A DNA stretch of 26,827 nt from IMG/VR virus record IMGVR_UViG_3300002460_000144, positions 1 through 26,827 of that record, one strand, 5' to 3'. The notes under the pieces are model-generated. The model did not search any database. It was not told where the DNA came from and saw only the letters and a list, made by a program, of their open reading frames with translations. The translations under genes and the position numbers were made by a program. Origin of the DNA: a virus. Below are positions 8,372 to 15,945 of this stretch, piece after piece (the stretch's first letter is position 1; every line of letters begins with the position of its first letter).

Positions 8372-8907
8372 CAGAACCCACTCCTGATCAACGGAATCAA
8401 CTTCCGGTCTGCTGCTTCAGTTTCCCAGGCATCGCCGCTGGTGTAACATCCAAACCTTATGTATCTTTTAAGCGCATAAATCAATTGCGGTTTTAAGATA
8501 TTTATCCCCGCAACTTCCGGTGTGAATGTGTAAAGATCACCTTCGTAATGCACAGGCTTCCAATCGTAAGGCGTTCCGCCGGATGTATCTGCAGCCGAGT
8601 TATATGTTGCAGAAGTTTGTATGAAAAACTTTGCGGCTGTAAATGCAGCGGTTGTATCAAAATCCACCCCAACAAGTATTCTACCGTTAAGATCGTAACC
8701 TGCGGTTGTATCACCATCTTCATAATAGTATGTTGTGGAGTCGCCCGAAAGGATTACAAGCGTGTCGCGGTCGGTGGTGAATTGTGCAAGCGCAGGCAAT
8801 GCAAAGCATACAACCATACAACCATACAACCATACGCGGTTGAATGAATGTATGAATGTATGACCTGCCTGCCGGACAGGCAAGATGTATGAATGTTGTT
8901 TTTTCAT
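8371..8907 (-). CDS. Small secreted protein of the tail-fibre module
   Basis: 178 residues. The start at 8907 has AAAGG seven bases upstream, so the unusual N terminus is truly part of the reading frame. The first 41 residues form an extended signal peptide: LPVRQAG from a palindromic repeat, VWLYGCMVVC from an octamer repeat, then FALPALA before Gln. The mature part (137 residues) is Asp/Thr/Tyr-rich, predicted beta, with FDTTAAFTAAKFFIQTS echoing the FNAAKYYYSIY stretch in the N-terminal domain of the tail spike, suggesting a related baseplate or fibre adaptor module. Function not proved. Confidence 0.6.
   Translation of the reverse strand: MKKQHSYILPVRQAGHTFIHSFNRVWLYGCMVVCFALPALAQFTTDRDTLVILSGDSTTYYYEDGDTTAGYDLNGRILVGVDFDTTAAFTAAKFFIQTSATYNSAADTSGGTPYDWKPVHYEGDLYTFTPEVAGINILKPQLIYALKRYIRFGCYTSGDAWETEAADRKLIPLIRSGF
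8807..8894. repeat. Octamer tandem repeat plus palindrome, copy B, coding
   Basis: Three clean copies of the 8-bp unit catacaac, a short linker, gtatgaat copies, and the palindrome gcctgccggacaggc (8867-8881). It encodes most of the n- and h-regions of the signal peptide of the gene at 8371-8907. It is a second copy of the array at 8241-8344. Confidence 0.8.
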
Positions 8908-8934
8908 TTTGTTACCTTTATGTTGTTAATTTTT

Positions 8935-8964
8935 TCAGCCATAGGCTGATCCGCCTCAGGCGGA
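8935..8964. repeat. Double-hairpin dispersed repeat, intergenic
   Basis: tcagcc ata ggctga is followed at once by tccgcc tca ggcgga. It sits in the 71-base gap between the tail-fibre gene and the next gene. An almost identical copy is at 22781-22810. In the transcript neither hairpin is followed by a U run, so it is not a clear terminator on the coding strand. Confidence 0.85.
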
Positions 8965-8978
8965 AATTTTTAATTGCT

Positions 8979-9911
8979 TTAATTATTACTTCTCGAAACT
9001 TCTACCCAAGCCAATGCGGGCTCCTCTGCAATACACATCAAGGTTATTATATCATTGTACCCCATCGTAAAATTGCCTGCTAAATATAAATTGTCATCAC
9101 CGCTAACATAATCTTTTAACAAAATCGTATAAGGAACTGTCGCATTTCTTAAAACAATTATTTGCCCGTTAGTAAATGCCGTACCCGTTATCCTGCTGAT
9201 ACCATCCGTTAAGTTGCCAGGTAAAATAAACGCTGCTATTGGGACTTGTCCCACCGGGAAAGTTATTATCGTATCTGCGACCGTTATAGGAGAGTACGCA
9301 TCAACACCCAACACGAAAGTATTAAAGACCGTGCCTGAATCCATAGTAAAGGATTCGCTAATATTTATATTTGGCACTGAAACATTTTTACTAAAAGTTA
9401 TAGTAGAATCATTATACTTTATAGAAGCCGAATCATTACCGGCGTCATTTATTATCGTAAATGTATTTGCATAAATATTAAAAAACGGCGCTGTGTTCCT
9501 GCCGATAATGGATGATGCTTGTGTTCTTTGTATTCCGTGTGTCCACATTTGTGTGGTGCAAACAACACTATCACCGTTAAAGAAAACTTTCCCGTGGCTT
9601 CCTGCATTAAAAGTTGCACCGTCAAAATTATTTATTCCGTTCCAACTGTTAGAAGCATTAAGCAAGGTTGTAATGCGGGCTTCGGTTGTGTCTCTTGCTT
9701 GTAACCAAAAATTAGAGAAAATCATTTTTCGCCAGGCATATTTGTTAGCCACCTTTGTTTGAAATCCGATTATATCATTTGCCCCGAATGTAGTTTTGCT
9801 CGTAAAATTAGCGGTGGAATCATAAGTAACCTGTGCATTTATATTTTCGGGCATTAAGCTGTAAGCAACAAGCATTAAGCCAAACAAAATTATTCTATTT
9901 AAAATCTTCAT
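8979..9911 (-). CDS. Tail-fibre-like protein with signal peptide
   Basis: 310 residues. A signal peptide of about 26 residues (MKILNRIILFGLMLVAYSL ... NINA) leaves Gln at +1. The mature sequence is Asn/Thr/Ser-rich and beta-prone, with LLNASNSWNGINNFDGATF like the repeating strands of trimeric fibres. The C terminus (GNFTMGYNDIITLMCI ... AWVEVSRSNN) has the look of the closing module of Bacteroidota phage tail fibres. The ATG has a good Shine-Dalgarno (AAGAGG). It follows the tail-tip genes directly, as fibres do, but the export signal is unusual for a virion protein. Confidence 0.65.
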   Translation of the reverse strand: MKILNRIILFGLMLVAYSLMPENINAQVTYDSTANFTSKTTFGANDIIGFQTKVANKYAWRKMIFSNFWLQARDTTEARITTLLNASNSWNGINNFDGATFNAGSHGKVFFNGDSVVCTTQMWTHGIQRTQASSIIGRNTAPFFNIYANTFTIINDAGNDSASIKYNDSTITFSKNVSVPNINISESFTMDSGTVFNTFVLGVDAYSPITVADTIITFPVGQVPIAAFILPGNLTDGISRITGTAFTNGQIIVLRNATVPYTILLKDYVSGDDNLYLAGNFTMGYNDIITLMCIAEEPALAWVEVSRSNN

Positions 9912-9959
9912 TTCTAATTCCTCTTTCTATTTATTGTTTATTACTTACCATTTACTTTT

Positions 9960-10481
9960 TTAATCCGTTTGTGCCGTTTGATCCGTATCTGTTTCAACTA
10001 CCTGGTCCGAATCCATTTGAACTATTCCTTCGCCCGATGTAACCTGCAGACTCCCGAGGTTAACCGGCTTCTTGCTTTTGAATATTATTCTGAAAGTATC
10101 ATAAGCCCAGGGTGTTTCCAGCGGGAAGAGTTCCGTTATCTGCATCCTGAATTTTACATAGCCACCATCTTTATCTACAAAATAATCTGCATTCTGACTC
10201 GGTGATAAAGCAGTAACTTCCGTTTTGTTATAACTTGAATAAAAATTTTTAAACCACGTTAAAGAGTTGGTTAAGTTTTTATGCAGCCTGCACAAAACAG
10301 TAACGGTGATATGATCGTAGTCTGCTTTGTTGGTCCAGCTGCGTGTTGTGTTGATAATACTTTCGTGCTCAATATCCCTGCTTTCAAGCTCGATAGATTC
10401 AATAAAAGATTTTTCAATGCTGATTTCATCCTCATCAACTACAAATTTTGGAACTCCCGTGCCGAATAAATAACTTTCCAT
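9960..10481 (-). CDS. Tail-tip or baseplate protein, unknown family
   Basis: 173 residues, no signal peptide or membrane span, starting at an ATG that overlaps the upstream stop by one base (TAATG). Predicted beta-rich core (DYDHITVTVLCRLHKN, GGYVKFRMQITELFPLETPW, YDTFRIIFKSKK) with an acidic, Gln/Asp/Thr-rich C-terminal tail (MDSDQVVETDTDQTAQTD). Position directly after the hub-like gene and before the fibres suggests a small tail-tip subunit. It is the last cytoplasmic-type protein before the signal-peptide block begins. Confidence 0.6.
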   Translation of the reverse strand: MESYLFGTGVPKFVVDEDEISIEKSFIESIELESRDIEHESIINTTRSWTNKADYDHITVTVLCRLHKNLTNSLTWFKNFYSSYNKTEVTALSPSQNADYFVDKDGGYVKFRMQITELFPLETPWAYDTFRIIFKSKKPVNLGSLQVTSGEGIVQMDSDQVVETDTDQTAQTD

Positions 10482-11644
10482 TACAGCTCCTGCACTATTT
10501 CTACAGTGAGGCCGTCAATATCCATCGAAACCTCTTTAACTCTTACCGGCACCTGCTGTGTGGTTATATCCCTGGTGCCGTTAAATGAACCAATTTTTGC
10601 CTGCGCATCATTATAAACAAACGCCAGGTTCGAATAATTATTTACCGGCCACAAGCCCAGCCCGAATGTGTTGCCTGCGGCTTCCCAATATTTTTCATAC
10701 ATAATTATAAAAGATGCCGGCCAGTCAATTAAGTTTTTACCCAGGCCGGTAGAATATTTGTGACTTGCAAGAGATGATCCTGTAATCTGCGCGTAAGCAC
10801 TCCTCGCCGCGAATTCTGCATCAAAAGAATATCCTTCAATATCATTTTCCACATCATAAGTTTCTTTATTGAATGTCAGATCGTCAGTTATGGGGAAGCT
10901 CAGATTATTCCTTACAGAAACAATAAGCTGTTCCGGCACACCGGTCTGGCTCCAGCTTATATCGAAGCCCATATTGTTGGTCGGGATTGTTCCAATTTTA
11001 TTGCAGAACCATTGAAAGAAATCCCAGAAGGTAGGCGTTAAAAGTATTTTTGCAGGGTCTGCTATTATATTTGTTCTGTTACAGGCAACTGATTGGTTAA
11101 TACAGTAAAACATATTTTCATCAACACGCAGATGCTCAAGATTCATAACCCTGTCCACTCCGCCGAATGATATTGTCTGGATATAAGTAGTGCCCGGGGG
11201 AAGAGAAACGTTAATACCTAACTGGTTAAATATCTTTTCTATAATCCACAGAATTTGGACGGAAGGAAGCCCTTCATTGTCTGAAGCCCTATACTGCTGC
11301 GGAGTTGCACCGGAAGCAAGGATGCCCGATAGTTCTGTAATCAGGCGGTCTTTCATAACTGAAAGCGAAGAAATTATTTTTAAGTTCCAGGCTCTGTTTT
11401 GATAATCATATCTTCTTTCAAAAATTTTTCCTTTGTAAAAAGGATAAAATGATGATGCAGCAAAAGCAATTTTAATTTGATTTCCTTTGGCAATAAGCGC
11501 GGTTGGTATCTTGCCGGAAACAGCCATATCAATTTCGCCTAATATCGGAGTCCTGTCGCGGTTGCGATAAATTATCGGAACATCGCTGCTTCCTATAACG
11601 TATTCACTTATATCTGTTGCACCGATTTTAACTATCAGACTCAT
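10481..11644 (-). CDS. Tail-tip/baseplate hub-like protein
   Basis: 387 residues. The start overlaps the tape-measure stop (ATGA), the usual place of the distal tail or hub protein. The beginning MSLIVKIGATDISEYVIGSS and IKIAFAASSFYPFYKGKIFERRYD look like the split-barrel/Ig-like start of baseplate hub proteins that describe a path then a plug domain. The rest alternates beta strands and loops, with no visible enzyme motif. Assignment rests mainly on position and size, so the exact class (hub, distal tail, tail-associated) is undecided. Confidence 0.6.
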   Translation of the reverse strand: MSLIVKIGATDISEYVIGSSDVPIIYRNRDRTPILGEIDMAVSGKIPTALIAKGNQIKIAFAASSFYPFYKGKIFERRYDYQNRAWNLKIISSLSVMKDRLITELSGILASGATPQQYRASDNEGLPSVQILWIIEKIFNQLGINVSLPPGTTYIQTISFGGVDRVMNLEHLRVDENMFYCINQSVACNRTNIIADPAKILLTPTFWDFFQWFCNKIGTIPTNNMGFDISWSQTGVPEQLIVSVRNNLSFPITDDLTFNKETYDVENDIEGYSFDAEFAARSAYAQITGSSLASHKYSTGLGKNLIDWPASFIIMYEKYWEAAGNTFGLGLWPVNNYSNLAFVYNDAQAKIGSFNGTRDITTQQVPVRVKEVSMDIDGLTVEIVQEL

Positions 11645-13371
11645 CTAAAATCCCCAACGTTTTTGCCCGACCTGGTCATATTATTTATTTCTTTTTGGAT
11701 TACGGCTGCAATCACTTTGCCGTCTAAAGAAACCTGCACAACTCCTCCTCCGCCCTTACTCTTCCTGCTTACGTGGAGATTGGTTGTAAGTATTGCATTC
11801 CTTATCTGGTCGAGCTTATTTTCCATACGGGAAGTCTGCCCGGCGTTATAAACATCCAGCGTTTCATTTTTATGAACCATAACCGGGTAGCCGCCGCCAT
11901 AAGCAGGGGTAGTGTAGCTGCCGCCCATAGCAAAAGATGGAATCTTTGTATGTGAAATATTCCCGCCCAGGTTGGTAATCCTTCCGCCCTTTTCCAGACC
12001 GATAAGCGAAAGTAATCCGCCGATTCCAAAACCACCGCCTCCGCCAAACATTGAAGCAATAACTAAAATCATATTTGATATTGAATCAACCATTGCAATT
12101 GCCTGCGAAAGCTGCCCAACAAACGTATGTCCTGCAAAAGAAAAATTGCTCGCCATTTGGTTTGATAATGAAACAAGCGCGTTCATTGGGCTTACGGCGT
12201 TTTCGATCTCCTTATCCAATTCCTCCCAACGTTTTTCGCGAGTTGATTTTCTGCCGGTCGGGGCCTGCGTTAATTTTTTATTTAACCAATCTTCGGCACT
12301 CTGATAATCAGGGAGTATCTCCATTTCCTCATCCATATCGCGCATACGTTCATAGATATCGCTCATTATGTCATATTGCTCTTTTAACAATTCAATTTCT
12401 TTTTCTTTTTTAAGAGTCAAAGAATCTTGTATTTTTGCTTCTTCTTTTTTCAAATCTATGTATTGAGCCTCTGTAAGATTTCCACCTTCTATGGTTTCTT
12501 TTATTTCCTGAAGCCGGTCCTGCTGCTGCTTAAGCCAGGGAACGGTAGCCGCCACTAAAGAAGTGTAGGTTTTCATTGCTTCTGGTTTTTCCGGTTCTTC
12601 ACCAGGAAGCGGCATCCACATTCCGGTTTCAAAATACTGCCTCAATAGCTTACCCGAATCAACTAAGCTTTTCATAGAAAAATTAAGAGCTGTAAAAAAG
12701 CCAAGCCAGACGGGTGCCAATTTTTCGCCAATTTCTTCCTGCTGATCATTAATTTCATTGTTTAATCTTTCCATTTGCCCCGTTAAAGTTTTACCCTGGG
12801 CTTCTGCCTGCCCCATATAAATTGTCAACGCTTTAAGAAGACTATTATATCTTTCAGTGGAACCAGCTGCCCCCTCGACTTTAATTCCGTAACGTGCCAA
12901 AGCATTTGTAGATGAGGCGAAGGTTTTTGTAACAAGATCGGCTGCACTGGAAAGATCGACTCCCTTTGCAGTTGCAAAGTCCTGAGTAACTCTTATCAAT
13001 CCCTTTATTTTGTCTTCCTCTTTTGTAAAGGCAGCAATCAAACTCATTGCTTCAATGGTTGCATCATCGCTAAAGGTCGTTATTTTTTGCAAATCTTTTG
13101 CATAGTTCTGAAGTGATCTTGAGTTTTTACCGAGTGCGGTGTCCAGCTTTTTAATAGCAACTTCACTTTCCTTAAAAGCATCAATTGAGCTTCTCATAAA
13201 ACTTAAAACCTGTTGCGCAGAAAAAGCAGCAACCAAAGCCACACCAATTCTATTCATAGCTTTTTCCATCCTGCCGGATGATTTTAATACCCTACCCTCA
13301 ACCTGGTCAATCTTTTTTAATGCGGCTTCGTTACGCGCATCTAATTCAATTATATAAACTTTTTTAGGCAA
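11641..13371 (-). CDS. Tail tape measure protein
   Basis: 576 residues. It begins with a helical, charged section (LDARNEAALKKIDQVEGRVL), has a hydrophobic segment (about 41-60), the tape-measure-type phrase AADLVTKTFASSTNALARYGIK followed by QMERLNNEINDQQEEIGEKLAPV, long coiled coils (about 270-370), and a Gly-rich hydrophobic stretch (about 430-470). All are typical of TP901/lambda-type tape measures, which set tail length and deliver DNA. At about 1.5 angstrom per residue this predicts a short tail near 85 nm. The start is TTG at 13371, separated from its likely Shine-Dalgarno by a hairpin. Confidence 0.85.
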   Translation of the reverse strand: MPKKVYIIELDARNEAALKKIDQVEGRVLKSSGRMEKAMNRIGVALVAAFSAQQVLSFMRSSIDAFKESEVAIKKLDTALGKNSRSLQNYAKDLQKITTFSDDATIEAMSLIAAFTKEEDKIKGLIRVTQDFATAKGVDLSSAADLVTKTFASSTNALARYGIKVEGAAGSTERYNSLLKALTIYMGQAEAQGKTLTGQMERLNNEINDQQEEIGEKLAPVWLGFFTALNFSMKSLVDSGKLLRQYFETGMWMPLPGEEPEKPEAMKTYTSLVAATVPWLKQQQDRLQEIKETIEGGNLTEAQYIDLKKEEAKIQDSLTLKKEKEIELLKEQYDIMSDIYERMRDMDEEMEILPDYQSAEDWLNKKLTQAPTGRKSTREKRWEELDKEIENAVSPMNALVSLSNQMASNFSFAGHTFVGQLSQAIAMVDSISNMILVIASMFGGGGGFGIGGLLSLIGLEKGGRITNLGGNISHTKIPSFAMGGSYTTPAYGGGYPVMVHKNETLDVYNAGQTSRMENKLDQIRNAILTTNLHVSRKSKGGGGVVQVSLDGKVIAAVIQKEINNMTRSGKNVGDFR

Positions 13372-13380
13372 AATTATTTA

Positions 13381-13412
13381 TGCTGTCCCGATAAGTCGGG
13401 ATTATTTCAGCA
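13381..13412 (-). promoter_or_regulatory. Hairpin between Shine-Dalgarno and TTG start of the tape measure
   Basis: On the mRNA a strong AAAGGAG (13420-13414) is followed by TGCTG, a six-base bulge, TCCCGA, loop CTTA, TCGGGA and CAGCA. Folding removes 32 bases and leaves 10 bases between the Shine-Dalgarno and the TTG at 13371. No other Shine-Dalgarno precedes the TTG. Confidence 0.6.
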
Positions 13413-13607
13413 TCTCCTTTTCTTTGTTTCTAATAAATCACTTAGCAGTTCACCTATTTTATCGCAATGCTGTTTTGCTTCAATATTATTCCACTCAGGA
13501 ATTAGTTCTGCAAGCTCCTCATACTCAGAAACCAAATCCGCAATCTTATCCAATACTTTGTTTGGATCTTTTAACTGAACATCTATTATTAACTCTTTCA
13601 TCGCCAT
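13407..13607 (-). CDS. Small acidic protein between chaperone and tape measure
   Basis: 66 residues, mostly helical, with Leu/Glu heptads (KVLDKIADLVSEYEELAEL, KIGELLSDLL) ending KKRRC. It lies between the frameshifted chaperone and the tape measure, where small tape-measure helper proteins occur. The ATG at 13607 has only a weak upstream AAAG. Its last codons contain the AAAGGAG that probably serves the tape measure. Confidence 0.6.
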   Translation of the reverse strand: MAMKELIIDVQLKDPNKVLDKIADLVSEYEELAELIPEWNNIEAKQHCDKIGELLSDLLETKKRRC

Positions 13608-13616
13608 AACTTTAAG

Positions 13617-13637
13617 ATCCTGAAACGAGTTCAGGAT
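13617..13637. repeat. Hairpin repeat at the end of the frameshift extension
   Basis: atcctgaa, five-base loop, ttcaggat: an 8-bp perfect stem. The TGA stop of the -1 frame lies inside its first arm. It belongs to the group of short hairpins found at several gene junctions here and is not followed by a U run in the transcript. Confidence 0.7.
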
Positions 13638-14337
13638 AAATTTTTCAACTCTTCCTGTAATCTTTTTTGTTTATCCCAGAATGTTTCCATTTCAAGTTTG
13701 CCACTAAGCTTAAAGCCCACAATGTTGAAGCATTGGTTGAGCAGTGCGTTGTATTTTCGTTGTGTTATTTTATTCAAATCAAGTCCCGGATAAGTATTCA
13801 GCATCAAAGCTTCCGCAACTTCAATGCTTATCCTTCCTTCTTTTTTTTTATCACCACATTATGTTTTAGAAAATCGTAAACGTGCGGCTGTGCTTTTTTA
13901 ATTTCGATCAATTTATTCTTATTGATTTTCAATTCAGAACAAACCTGGTCATCGGTTAAACCCTCATCATCTTTTTCAAGATTGATTAACATCTTAAAAA
14001 GCTTGCGGACAAGTGATTCATCCACAAGCTTCTTGAATTGTTCCGGAGTTATTTCTTTGTTTTTTGTTTTGAAGGATTGATAGACAAGCTTTTCAACTTC
14101 TTCGATATGCCCGAGTATGTATTGCCAGACTTCGACATCGTTAAAAGTTGCTTCAAATAGTTTTAGGATTATACCATCACGCAGCACTTCTTCTTTGATT
14201 AACTGGTATACTTGTTCAACTCTGTCTTTTCGTAAAAGAGCCTGGACATAATAAAGACTTACATCTTCTCTTAGCCTTTCGCAAAACTCATACTGCTTAC
14301 CGTCCTTAAGCTCGTAGAAAAATGATTTTGTTTCCAC
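13631..14337 (-). CDS. Tail-assembly chaperone, -1 frameshift product (GT-type)
   Basis: Translation starts at GTG 14337, reads 166 codons in the zero frame, slips back one base at A AAA AAG (13840-13846), and continues for 69 residues to TGA at 13631-13633, giving 235 residues. The extension begins EGRISIEVAEALMLNTY and contains a helical, Lys/Leu/Glu-rich end (FWDKQKRLQEELKNLS), with no start codon of its own and no Shine-Dalgarno, which supports recoding. This parallels lambda gpG/gpGT, where the T extension recruits the tape measure during tail assembly. Its place between tail tube and tape measure is exactly that of G/GT. Confidence 0.8.
13828..14337 (-). CDS. Tail-assembly chaperone, zero-frame product (G-type)
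   Basis: 169 residues, helical and charged, starting with GTG at 14337 preceded by AGGGAG and seven bases. It ends HNVVIKKKKEG. Contains helical stretches such as WQYILGHIEEVEKLVYQSFK and the phrase LTDDQVCSELKINKNKLIEIKK. Lies after the tail-tube pair and before the tape measure, where siphophages encode a chaperone whose short form is the abundant one. The last codons run through a nine-A stretch that forms the frameshift site. Confidence 0.8.
   Translation of the reverse strand: METKSFFYELKDGKQYEFCERLREDVSLYYVQALLRKDRVEQVYQLIKEEVLRDGIILKLFEATFNDVEVWQYILGHIEEVEKLVYQSFKTKNKEITPEQFKKLVDESLVRKLFKMLINLEKDDEGLTDDQVCSELKINKNKLIEIKKAQPHVYDFLKHNVVIKKKKEG
13840..13846 (-). other. Programmed -1 ribosomal frameshift site (A AAA AAG)
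   Basis: On the mRNA the run of nine A then G contains the heptamer A AAA AAG in the correct phase (X XXY YYZ) of the zero frame, with four codons remaining before its TAA. It is the same heptamer used by E. coli dnaX. The next codons in the -1 frame stay open for 69 residues. Confidence 0.8.
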
Positions 14338-14348
14338 TGTTCATCTCC

Positions 14349-14861
14349 CTATGCACTTGAATCGGTTAATGTAAGACCGCCGTTCACTGTAAAATTGTAT
14401 GTGGTTATTACAACGCTGTCGCCTTCGACATCAACACTTTTTCCTTTTGATGTGAGGATGATGCTTCCGCTGTAGTAAACTTCATCTGTGCTTGTATCAT
14501 CCATACCAAGATGCGCTTCATACTCATTCCCAACAACCAGATCAACATCGCCATACCTGGTTATGTGATCGAATGAACCGGTTACGGTTATCGCTTTGCC
14601 TGCAACGTGCGGAACTGCTATGCCGCTATCACCGGAATCTTTTGCCGGAATTGCAGAACCCTGTTCGCTGAAACTCCAGTTCTTAATTCTGAAAGCAGTT
14701 GCACTTGCATAAGCTACATTGCCCTGTTTCAGATGCCCGTTTTTGCCGGAGATAACACCCGTAAGTGTGCAATACATTTCGGCACGACTCCATACAAGAG
14801 CAAGTGCGATCTGCAAAGATCTCCAGATGATTTTTAACGATTTGAATATTTTATAAATCAT
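14349..14861 (-). CDS. Tail tube protein, paralogue 2
   Basis: 170 residues. Core pattern ISGKNGHLKQGN ... RIKNWSFSEQGSAIPAKDSGD ... GSFDHITRYGDVDL ... YYSGSIILTSKGKSVDVEGDSVVITTYNFTVNGGLTLTD is the TP901/HK97-like tail-tube fold. It is clearly a duplicate of the gene at 14882-15373: many motifs are identical. Both have an extra N-terminal segment of about 25-30 residues before the first core strand; the GAGG before the ATG supports this long start. Forms the tail tube with, or in alternation to, its paralogue. Confidence 0.75.
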   Translation of the reverse strand: MIYKIFKSLKIIWRSLQIALALVWSRAEMYCTLTGVISGKNGHLKQGNVAYASATAFRIKNWSFSEQGSAIPAKDSGDSGIAVPHVAGKAITVTGSFDHITRYGDVDLVVGNEYEAHLGMDDTSTDEVYYSGSIILTSKGKSVDVEGDSVVITTYNFTVNGGLTLTDSSA

Positions 14862-14881
14862 TTAACTACCTCAATATTTTT

Positions 14882-15373
14882 CTATACTTGTGAATTATCG
14901 GTCAGTGTAAGCTCACCATTAACTGTAAAGCTGAAAGATGTCATTACAACACTATCACCTTCAACATCAACAGACTTTCCTTTCGATGTAATGAATATTG
15001 TGCCTGTGTAATACATTTCATCGCCGCTTGTATCATCCAGAATGAAAAGAACCACGTAAGATGTATGCAGTGCAAGCTCGGTTGCCTGTGCGCCGTATCT
15101 TACAATCTGGTCAAATGAGCCGGTTGTGGTTTTAGCTTTGCCGGGAACGTGAGGAACATAATCATCTGCATCACCCGAATCTTTGCAGGGTATTGCAGAA
15201 CCCTGCTCCGAGAATGACCAGTTTTTAATTCTTACCTCGGTCCCGCCCAAAGCTGTTAATTGTATTGTCCCGTTTTTGCCGGATACTACTCCTGCCAGAG
15301 TGCAATAAATTTCAATGCGACTCCATAATAGAGCGAATGTAATTCTTAAGTGTTTAATAATTTTTCTTATCAT
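14882..15373 (-). CDS. Tail tube protein, paralogue 1
   Basis: 163 residues with core SGKNGTIQL ... RIKNWSFSEQGSAIPCKDSGD ... TTGSFDQIVRYG ... YYTGTIFITSKGKSVDVEGDSVVMTSFSFTVNGELTLTD, the same fold as the paralogue at 14349-14861. It begins with a basic, partly hydrophobic extension (MIRKIIKHLRITFALLWSRIE). A strong AAGGAG before the ATG shows that the extension is translated. The 5' flank holds an 8-bp tandem repeat. Confidence 0.75.
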   Translation of the reverse strand: MIRKIIKHLRITFALLWSRIEIYCTLAGVVSGKNGTIQLTALGGTEVRIKNWSFSEQGSAIPCKDSGDADDYVPHVPGKAKTTTGSFDQIVRYGAQATELALHTSYVVLFILDDTSGDEMYYTGTIFITSKGKSVDVEGDSVVMTSFSFTVNGELTLTDNSQV

Positions 15374-15414
15374 TTTAATACTCCTTCCATACGTTCATAC
15401 ATCCATACAAGCGC

Positions 15415-15454
15415 GTATGATTGTATGATTGTATGATTGTATGATTGTATGATT
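15415..15454. repeat. Five tandem copies of gtatgatt, intergenic
   Basis: Five exact copies of the 8-bp unit gtatgatt with degenerate gtatg/catac copies extending on the left to about 15388. It fills the 107-base gap between the tail-terminator and tail-tube genes. It is the same repeat class as the coding arrays at 8241-8344 and 8807-8894. Confidence 0.9.
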
Positions 15455-15480
15455 GTATGATTGTTATTTTTATAATAATT

Positions 15481-15945
15481 TTAATATACTGTCTCATCTA
15501 ACTCCCACTTCTCACCAAACTTATGCTGAAGCTGCATTTCAATTGTGCCCCTGCCTATTTCAAATTCTTTTTCTTTTGTTATGTCTATCGTTTCATTAAC
15601 AGCAAACCATCTTGTGCCGTTCTCGCTTATTGCAGTTCCGAGTGCTGCAAGATTATCTTTAAAACATTTCTGCACATCGTGGATCATATTTGTAATTGTT
15701 GTGTAAGTGCTTGCTGATTTGCATCCGAGCTCAACGGTTATGTTTAACGTTTCAATGTGTCCGGGCTCGTGAGTGTTCTCGCCATCTTTTAAGTTAAGCC
15801 ACATACCATCTGCATCATCACGCGGAACGATCTGCGTTGCCCAATGGAAAACACTCACCCCGGCGTTAGTCAAATAACCATTCACCGTAGAAATATCTTC
15901 AAGATAACCTTTCAGTAGAGTTGATATTTTTTGTCTGCGTGTCAT
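15481..15945 (-). CDS. Tail terminator/completion protein candidate
   Basis: 154 residues. N-terminal helix (RRQKISTLLKGYLEDIS), then a strand-rich core (GMWLNLKDGENTHE, HIETLNITVELGCK), a central helix (ITNMIHDVQKCFKDNLAALG) and a strand-rich end (EIGRGTIEMQLQHKF). This alternation of helix, strands, helix and strands fits gpU/gpZ-type tail terminators, as does its place just before the tail tube. Assignment is by fold pattern and position. Confidence 0.55.
   Translation of the reverse strand: MTRRQKISTLLKGYLEDISTVNGYLTNAGVSVFHWATQIVPRDDADGMWLNLKDGENTHEPGHIETLNITVELGCKSASTYTTITNMIHDVQKCFKDNLAALGTAISENGTRWFAVNETIDITKEKEFEIGRGTIEMQLQHKFGEKWELDETVY

Noticed and set aside
8241-8894. Octamer arrays as a CRISPR
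   Set aside because: Direct 8-bp units with no spacers of constant length.
8935-8964. Double hairpin as a rho-independent terminator for the late transcript
   Set aside because: No U run follows on the coding strand; the T run suits only the opposite direction, where no gene is seen.
8548-9762. Several plus-strand frames of 70-100 codons
   Set aside because: They are antisense to signal-peptide genes with clear motifs; no Shine-Dalgarno or family features.
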